64,000 nt of DNA, taken from assembly GCA_963741135.1 (NCBI GenBank), contig CAVUHC010000008.1, forward strand, positions 1 to 64,000. The letters run 5' to 3'. Both the position numbers and the translations under genes were made by a program. Below, one piece after another: positions 58,457 to 64,000 of the stretch (position 1 is the stretch's first letter; each line of letters begins with the position of its first letter). This stretch comes from Gp6-AA40 sp963741135. GTDB taxonomy: Bacteria; Acidobacteriota; Vicinamibacteria; Vicinamibacterales; UBA2999. The notes under the pieces are model-generated. The model did not search any database. It saw only the letters and a list, made by a program, of their open reading frames with translations, and was not told the DNA's origin.

Positions 58457-61400
58457 ATGACGCCTTACCGCTGGTCGGAGGTCGAACGGGTCTATCATGC
58501 GGCGCTCGAGCGAAGCGTGTCCGAGCGCGCGGCGTTTCTGGTCGAGGCGTGCGCGGGCGATGACGCGCTGAGGCGGGAGGTCGAGTCACTCCTCGCGCAG
58601 GAAGCCGGGGCAGCGGGCTTCTTGAGCACGCCGGCCGTTGCGTGGGCTGACGGCATAACGGGTGAGGACCCGACAGGTTCGGCGCGGCTCGGCGCCAGTG
58701 GCCCCGGCAAGATGTCCCTCGCGCCGGGCCAGCGGTTCGGCGCGTACCGGATTGAACGCATGCTCGGTCGCGGCGGCATGGGTGAGGTGTACGAGGCCGA
58801 GCATCTCGAGCACGGGCGCCGTGTCGCCTTGAAGGTATTGAGTCAGCGGTTGAGGGATCCTGCGGATCGCGCGCGATTTCTACGCGAAGGCCAACTCGCG
58901 GCATCAGTGAGCCACCCCCACATCGTTTACATCTATGGCAGCGAGGAGATCGCAGGAATGCCTGTGATCGCGATGGAATTGCTGAGGGGCGGGACGCTGA
59001 AGGATCGAATCGAGAATGGGGGACCACTGTCGCCAGTTGAGGCGGTTGATGCGATTCTGCAAATCGTCTCGGGACTCGAAGCCGCTCACACAGCGGGGAT
59101 TCTCCATCGAGACATCAAGCCGTCGAATTGCTTCGTCGACGCGGATGGAACCATCAAGGTCGGTGACTTCGGCTTGTCGATCCCTGTACTCGCGCGCGAT
59201 GTCACCCAGCTCACGACGACGGGAACATTTCAAGGCACACCAATGTTTGCGTCGCCAGAACACCTGCGCGGGCAGCCGCTGGATGTGCGCTCGGACATCT
59301 ATGCGGTTGGGGCAACTCTGCATTATTTGTTGACGGGACGACCGCCATTTGACGATGGGGACCTGATGGCCCTCGTCTCGCGCATCGCGACCGAACCGCC
59401 GCCCTCGCTGCGAAAGGGACGGCCGGAGATCCCGAAGGTTCTTGCCGCAACGGTCTTGCAGTGTCTCGCGAAGGATCCCGCCCATCGGCCAACCAGCTAC
59501 CGCAGTCTGGCAAGCGTGCTTGAACCACTGAGTTCGAGTGTCAAGACGCCGGCGCCCCTTGGGATTCGGTTCGCCGCCGGCGTGATGGATGCTTTTTTTT
59601 CCCAAGTCCTGCTGATAGCGCCGACCGTCGTACTTCTCGTGAGCCCGCCGCCGGCGTTCGGCGCAAGGCCTGTCTGGCAAAATCTCATCGAGGTGGCCTA
59701 CTTCGCGATCACCGAGAGCGTGTGGGGCGCATCACTGGGCAAGGCGCTGTGCGGCTTCCGAGTGGTGACGGAAAACGGCGGACGGCCGCGGTTCGCGCAA
59801 GCTCTCCTTCGCGCGCTGGTCTTTATTGTGCTCCGGTGGTTTGCAGGCGGCCTGGCCTTGTGGATCACCGGTTCTGCGTATTCCCAGCGGCCAAACGGCC
59901 CATGGATTGTCATCGTCGCCGACTCCATCGTCCTTGCGCTGTTTTTTGCGCCAGCGCGTCGGGCGAATGGATTTGCGGGAATTCACGAATGGGTGAGTCA
60001 CACACGAACGGTGTTGAAGCCCTCCGGCGAAGGGCGCCGAATCGTGCGGCCTGCTCCCAGCCCGATCGAACTTCCTGCCAGCCCCCAACGGCTTGGACCG
60101 TACGTCCTAATTGACGCATCCAGCGCGCAGCCGAATTGTGGCGCCGCCCTGGGATACGACGAGCGGCTTCGGCGCACGGTTTGGCTGAGGTTCCCTGCCG
60201 TGGATTCCGATTCGGTTCCCCCTGTTAGACGCATGTTGCGGAGACCCGCACGGCCCCATTGGCTGGCCGGGCAGCGCACCAGCGGGCTGGCGTGGGATGC
60301 GTACGAACAGGTGCCCGGTCAGCCATTCGACACCTTGCTGACACAGATGCAGTCGTGGGAGACGGTTCGCGGATGGCTTCGCGATCTCGCCGAGGAAGTA
60401 CATGCGGGGCTCCTTGACGGCTCGCTTCCCGTCATGGAGTTCGATCGCGTATGGATTGGGGACGATGGTCGAGCGAGGCTGCTGGATTGGCCAGTGCCGC
60501 GCGATCGACCTGATTCGGCGGGCTCAGCACCGCCAAAGCAAACGGTCGACTTGCCGCAGGCTGAACGTTTCTTGTATCGGGTTGGGGTGTCCGCCCTCGA
60601 GGGGCAGGTTCTCGCCGACACTCACCCTCATGTTCGTACGCCGCGAGTGCCGCTTCCAATATCGGCGACCGATTGCCTCGCGAAGCTAGGCGAACAGCGT
60701 TTCGAGTCTTCTCAAGAAATGTTGACGGCGTTGACGTCTGCTGCTCGTGGCCCCGCAGCCGTCTCACGCACGAAACGCGCGGCCCACCTCTCGCTTTGCG
60801 CCATTCCGACGATTCTCATGCTCGTCTTTGGTGTGCTCGCGGTGTACCGATTGTTTGTCCTTCCGCGTACGGACGTCGCGACGCCCGACATTGCAGAGCT
60901 GGCAGCCTGTTTGAAGGGGCTCGAAGTGATGGAAAATCGTGGCGTTCCGTCAACGAGCCCTGAGCATCGCGCGCTCGAACTCTACATCGCCGGACGGCAT
61001 CGCAACCTGATCTCCAATCCCCCAATCTGGTCTGCGTCACCTTTTGCGCAACGCGTGATCTCCAACCAGCAACGTGCGCTTGCGCAGCGTGTCGCCGCGA
61101 ACGTCCCATTTCCTCAGAAAGCTGACGTCGATGAGGCAGCCCGCATCCTGAGGCCCTTCTTGGATAACGCGAGGTCGGGTGTTGAGAGTGCTCACCCATA
61201 CGTTCTCTCGGTCAACGACGGCGATGTGGCCGACCGAGCCGGCGTCAAAGTCAACGACGTGGTCGTCACGCTCGACGGTGAGCCGATGACGTCCTCGTCG
61301 CAACTCAGCGCCGCGATTAGAAGGCATCCCGACGAACTGATCACGCTCTCAATTTTCCGCGATGGTCAGCCTCTGATAATTCGAACGACACCGGCGCGTA

Positions 61401-61939
61401 GGGCCAACGAGGGGCTGATCGGGATCGTTATCGCGAACGAGGAGGGACCCGAGGTGAGCCCGAAGGTAACTTGGCGATATTTGTGGCTGCACACGATTGT
61501 CGGCCTGATGCTTGCCGGCACACTCGGCATTCTCTCTGCGCTTGCGGCTCGGGGCGGAATCGCGCTACGCCTGATGAGTATTGCCGTTGTGACCAAGACT
61601 GGAGCCCTCGCGTCCGGATCGAGGGCACGGTTGCGGGGCGTTTTGAGCTGGTTGCCCGTGCTGGCGGCGTCCGCTGCGGCGTTCGCAGGTCAGGCGCCGC
61701 TCTTGACGCTAATCCCGCAGGCCGCGCCCTTCTTCGCAATCGCTCCCAGTCTGCCTCCCATCTTCCCCAGGAATCTGCCCCCAATTTTCTTCCCGGACGA
61801 ACCATCGTTCCTTTTCGTCAGAGTGGCAATCATCGCGGTTGCGCTGGTCGTGTTCGCGGTCGGGGCAATGTCCGCGGTCATCAGGCCTGAACGCGGCCTT
61901 CAGGATCGCCTTGCAGGCACCTGGTTGGTGCCGCGTTAG
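58457..61939 (+). CDS. Large Ser/Thr protein kinase with RDD membrane and PDZ domains
   Basis: 1160 residues from ATG 58457. An N-terminal segment (RWSEVERVYHAALER) common to acidobacterial kinases is followed by a Hanks-type kinase domain: GRGGMGEVYEAEH, VALKVL (Lys126), HRDIKPSNC (Asp219), GDFGLS (Asp237). An RDD membrane domain follows (about 375-505, GASLGKALCGFRVVTENG), then a degenerate second kinase-like lobe (LGPYVLIDAS, YDERLRRTVWLRF), a transmembrane helix, a PDZ domain (VADRAGVKVNDVVVTLDGEP, about 915-980) and four or so C-terminal helices. Soluble kinase faces the cytoplasm. The PDZ part may sense periplasmic protein ends. The degenerate lobe lacks HRD and DFG. Confidence 0.82.
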   Translation: MTPYRWSEVERVYHAALERSVSERAAFLVEACAGDDALRREVESLLAQEAGAAGFLSTPAVAWADGITGEDPTGSARLGASGPGKMSLAPGQRFGAYRIERMLGRGGMGEVYEAEHLEHGRRVALKVLSQRLRDPADRARFLREGQLAASVSHPHIVYIYGSEEIAGMPVIAMELLRGGTLKDRIENGGPLSPVEAVDAILQIVSGLEAAHTAGILHRDIKPSNCFVDADGTIKVGDFGLSIPVLARDVTQLTTTGTFQGTPMFASPEHLRGQPLDVRSDIYAVGATLHYLLTGRPPFDDGDLMALVSRIATEPPPSLRKGRPEIPKVLAATVLQCLAKDPAHRPTSYRSLASVLEPLSSSVKTPAPLGIRFAAGVMDAFFSQVLLIAPTVVLLVSPPPAFGARPVWQNLIEVAYFAITESVWGASLGKALCGFRVVTENGGRPRFAQALLRALVFIVLRWFAGGLALWITGSAYSQRPNGPWIVIVADSIVLALFFAPARRANGFAGIHEWVSHTRTVLKPSGEGRRIVRPAPSPIELPASPQRLGPYVLIDASSAQPNCGAALGYDERLRRTVWLRFPAVDSDSVPPVRRMLRRPARPHWLAGQRTSGLAWDAYEQVPGQPFDTLLTQMQSWETVRGWLRDLAEEVHAGLLDGSLPVMEFDRVWIGDDGRARLLDWPVPRDRPDSAGSAPPKQTVDLPQAERFLYRVGVSALEGQVLADTHPHVRTPRVPLPISATDCLAKLGEQRFESSQEMLTALTSAARGPAAVSRTKRAAHLSLCAIPTILMLVFGVLAVYRLFVLPRTDVATPDIAELAACLKGLEVMENRGVPSTSPEHRALELYIAGRHRNLISNPPIWSASPFAQRVISNQQRALAQRVAANVPFPQKADVDEAARILRPFLDNARSGVESAHPYVLSVNDGDVADRAGVKVNDVVVTLDGEPMTSSSQLSAAIRRHPDELITLSIFRDGQPLIIRTTPARRANEGLIGIVIANEEGPEVSPKVTWRYLWLHTIVGLMLAGTLGILSALAARGGIALRLMSIAVVTKTGALASGSRARLRGVLSWLPVLAASAAAFAGQAPLLTLIPQAAPFFAIAPSLPPIFPRNLPPIFFPDEPSFLFVRVAIIAVALVVFAVGAMSAVIRPERGLQDRLAGTWLVPR

Positions 61940-62154
61940 GCCCTGTATTCACGCGGCGACAGCCCAGAACCGCCTCGCGCGAACCCACGTCGTGACCATG
62001 TGGTCGTCGAAGGGGATCAGCCCGTCAGCGCCTCGTTACGGTCGCTCCTGCGGGAAGGGGTCGCGGCGTCACATCTCCCTCCGTCAAACCCAACGTCCAT
62101 TTGATCGCAGACTAAATCGAGTCCGACCGACTTCGCCGCGCGGCCGCCGCCGTG

Positions 62155-63204
62155 TCAGAAGGTCACCGTCCATCCCTGTCGCGACACTTGTGCTTTCGTG
62201 TACGACACGCCATGGACCTTCAGGCCCTGCGCATCGAGCAGCGTGATCAGCCCGCCATCGTTTGACAGCGGCACATCGATGGGCAGCCTGAACGCGGCCG
62301 TCTGCCCCCTCTTGATGACGCCGGTCAGCCGGAACTTGGCCTTGTTGCGGTTGGCAATCGACCAACCGGCAAGACTCTGATCCTGATCCGACACGTTCAT
62401 GAGCGTGACCGATTCGAGTCCCTGATCGTTCCCCTCTGGATTGATCAACGCGCCGATGATGAGCAGCCGCAGGTCGGGTTCGCCGGGTGGTATCGGATTG
62501 GGGCCAGGCCCCGGCCCGGGCTGCGGTGGGACAGGGGGCGCTGGTTCGATCGGCGTTGCAATCGTGTGGCCTGTCACATCGTCGGTGTGCCAGGCTTGGG
62601 ACTGGAACTTCAGGAAGAGTGCGGTCCAGCGGCCGGTCGATGGAAAGAAGAAGAAGAGTCCGCCGTCCTGCCACACGCCGTCATCGCGCACAAAACTGCC
62701 CGAGTTGCCCTGGTTCATGTGGATGTCGTGAACACCGTTCCCTGGGAGGAACCCGAAGATCTTGTCGCGCACGGTTTCCGGTCCCCAGCGCTGCCCGAAG
62801 GCACAGACGAACGCGCTCTCCTCGGCGATGGCCGCCTTCGCCACGCGATCGATCTTGTCGTTGAGGTCGTCGTCGGGGCCGGGCAGGTTGACCGGCAGCA
62901 CCCGCATGCGGGTGCGATCCATGAGATTGCCGCGGATGTAGTCCAGGCCGCCGCTGGTCGGAAGGTTGCCGAGGGGGTACCATCCGGGCTCGCGGAAACG
63001 CAGCGTGTCGGTGATGGGATGCCGGACGTCTTCGTCGAGCAGATATTCGAGTTCCGACGGCGCGAGACTTGACAAGACATTCACCGCGATCCGGTACTCG
63101 ACCGTGCGGTCCACCACATGGATCTGATAGTGCGCATTCGCGCCCCGTCCAGGCGCACTGTGCACCGGGCGTCCGACCAAAACACCGTAATTCGCAATCG
63201 ACAT
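62155..63204 (-). CDS. YukJ-family (DUF2278) protein with a C-terminal lamin-tail-like domain
   Basis: 349 residues from ATG 63204. SIANYGVLVGRPVHSAPG and HYQIHVVDRTVEYRIAVNV are the DUF2278/YukJ opening. VHDIHMNQGNSGSFVRDDGV and WQDGGLFFFFP are its core. After a proline/glycine linker, the last 110 residues (LLIIGALINPEGNDQGLESV, LMNVSDQDQSLAGWSIANR) read as a lamin-tail-like beta sandwich. Both parts are of unknown function. YukJ sits next to type VII secretion genes in Bacillus, but none are seen here. Confidence 0.72.
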   Translation of the reverse strand: MSIANYGVLVGRPVHSAPGRGANAHYQIHVVDRTVEYRIAVNVLSSLAPSELEYLLDEDVRHPITDTLRFREPGWYPLGNLPTSGGLDYIRGNLMDRTRMRVLPVNLPGPDDDLNDKIDRVAKAAIAEESAFVCAFGQRWGPETVRDKIFGFLPGNGVHDIHMNQGNSGSFVRDDGVWQDGGLFFFFPSTGRWTALFLKFQSQAWHTDDVTGHTIATPIEPAPPVPPQPGPGPGPNPIPPGEPDLRLLIIGALINPEGNDQGLESVTLMNVSDQDQSLAGWSIANRNKAKFRLTGVIKRGQTAAFRLPIDVPLSNDGGLITLLDAQGLKVHGVSYTKAQVSRQGWTVTF

Positions 63205-63229
63205 AAGCACCTCGGCTCCAGAGCGAATA

Positions 63230-63690
63230 CTGCCAGCCTCTTCGCTGACCCCCTTGGACGCCGACCGGCTAACTTCAATGCTCCCGATGCCGTGCCGCCA
63301 CGCGTGTGGCCGGGGAACGCGATCTGCACCAGCGATGCCTCTGCAGGAGCGTCAATGCTCACGCGATCGATTCCGCGGCCGAGCAGGCGCAAGCGTTCCG
63401 CTTGTCGCGGGCGGTCATCTGCGACCACGGTGACGACTTGCGTGTCCGGTCCGCGTGTCCGGTCCGCGAGCTGTGAGCGTGGACGCCTGACCGAAATGCG
63501 CGATCGCGATGTTGACCTGGTCCACCGGGTGCCTTCCAGTCGGAACCCCAGACTCTAGCGTAGACCGCACCGGCTGTCACGGTCACATGAACCTCCCGCA
63601 GCAGTCGATGGGCACCGGGTTCCTGGCGGCTGGGCTGATGCGGCGTGGAGAAAAAGATCGTGCAAAGGCTGGATCGAGGGCCTTTCAACC
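63230..63690 (-). pseudogene. Decayed protein disrupted by a 13-bp tandem duplication
   Basis: The minus strand reads HPVDQVNIAIAHFGQASTLT then LTARGPDT in one frame, and GPDTQVVTVVADDRPRQAER with LLGRGIDRVSIDAPAEASL in another. The frames join exactly if one of two adjacent 13-bp copies of CGTGTCCGGTCCG (63441-63466) is removed. A further shift upstream near 63530 separates VTAGAVYARVWGSDW. The product looks like a strand-rich protein of unknown function. It lies directly upstream of the YukJ gene in the same direction. Confidence 0.5.
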
Positions 63691-63786
63691 GGGGTCACGT
63701 AGGCAAGTTCGCCCGTCTCCCATTCCGGACTTGACATCTCGGGATTGCAATGTAGGGGGAAAACCATAGAATGATGGCGTCTGACT

Positions 63787-64000
63787 ATGTCAGCACGCCG
63801 CTCAGAATCGCTGGGTGATCAATCGGACGCCGGTCGATCAGACGAGGCGCCCCTCGTCGTCAACAAACTCCTGCCGGAACGTCCCGTCCCGTCACTCGCC
63901 GAGCCACGTACTCCTCGACCCCCCGCGCGGCAAGCTCCCCGCGCCGAAAGCTCGCGTCACGCCGAAGCCCTGGGCCCGCATCACCGGGCTGAGGCCTCGC
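63787..64000 (+). CDS. Possible gene start running off the window
   Basis: An ATG opens a frame that stays open to the window end (about 71 codons), beginning MSARRSESLGDQSDAGRSDE, with LVVNKLLPERPVPSLAEP downstream. The later part is arginine/proline-rich and may be noise. No family is recognised and no strong ribosome site is visible. Confidence 0.25.
   Translation, partial: MSARRSESLGDQSDAGRSDEAPLVVNKLLPERPVPSLAEPRTPRPPARQAPRAESSRHAEALGPHHRAEAS

Overview
The window is high-GC DNA from a soil-type bacterium, most likely Acidobacteriota of the Vicinamibacteria type. The grounds are a carboxypeptidase-regulatory-domain TonB receptor, DUF6152 proteins, secreted 'GGQPDL/DGKPDL' proteins, a Ser/Thr kinase with RDD and PDZ domains, a PEP-CTERM remnant, and dispersed palindromes whose complement reads VRLKADTT, a repeat I associate with that group. 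Many genes are broken by single-base frameshifts while the surrounding frame stays open and conserved. Much of this is probably assembly error, so I annotate such loci as one gene and flag them.

Layout. 0-1.05 kb: the start of an AarF/UbiB kinase, a small basic protein and an internally deleted old yellow enzyme (OYE) remnant. 1.05-20.4 kb: a redox island with two animal-type (cyclooxygenase/alpha-dioxygenase-like) heme peroxidases, a catalase-like protein, two Fe-S-linked OYEs, two tandem di-heme cytochromes, a GMC oxidoreductase, a START-domain fusion protein and a possible nitroreductase-fold protein. An IS5-type remnant, a diguanylate cyclase and a caspase stub interrupt it. The composition resembles oxylipin chemistry (dioxygenase, hydroperoxide-processing catalase-like enzyme, enone reductase), but the substrate is unknown.

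20.4-30.0 kb: a probable cell-death or conflict island. An ATGA-coupled pair (CHAT/caspase-like peptidase and alpha/beta hydrolase) lies downstream of a protein I read as a bacterial gasdermin. Diverging from it across a 21-bp tandem repeat are a gluzincin metallopeptidase, an MBL-fold hydrolase and a DUF2235 lipase-like protein.

30.0-44.7 kb: purine catabolism. A leftward operon (xanthine dehydrogenase Fe-S/FAD subunit, molybdenum subunit, guanine deaminase) and a rightward, mostly overlapping operon (OHCU decarboxylase, uricase, HIU hydrolase, allantoate amidohydrolase, allantoinase, ureidoglycine aminohydrolase, a second amidohydrolase) cover guanine to glyoxylate.

44.7-58.1 kb: small secreted proteins and a reaction-centre-type cytochrome c, a TonB-dependent receptor, a membrane protein paired with a Dyp-type peroxidase, and a secreted cytochrome c/beta-propeller protein. 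58.4-64 kb: a large Ser/Thr kinase, a YukJ (DUF2278)-lamin-tail protein and a decayed secreted protein. I saw no tRNA, rRNA or CRISPR array.
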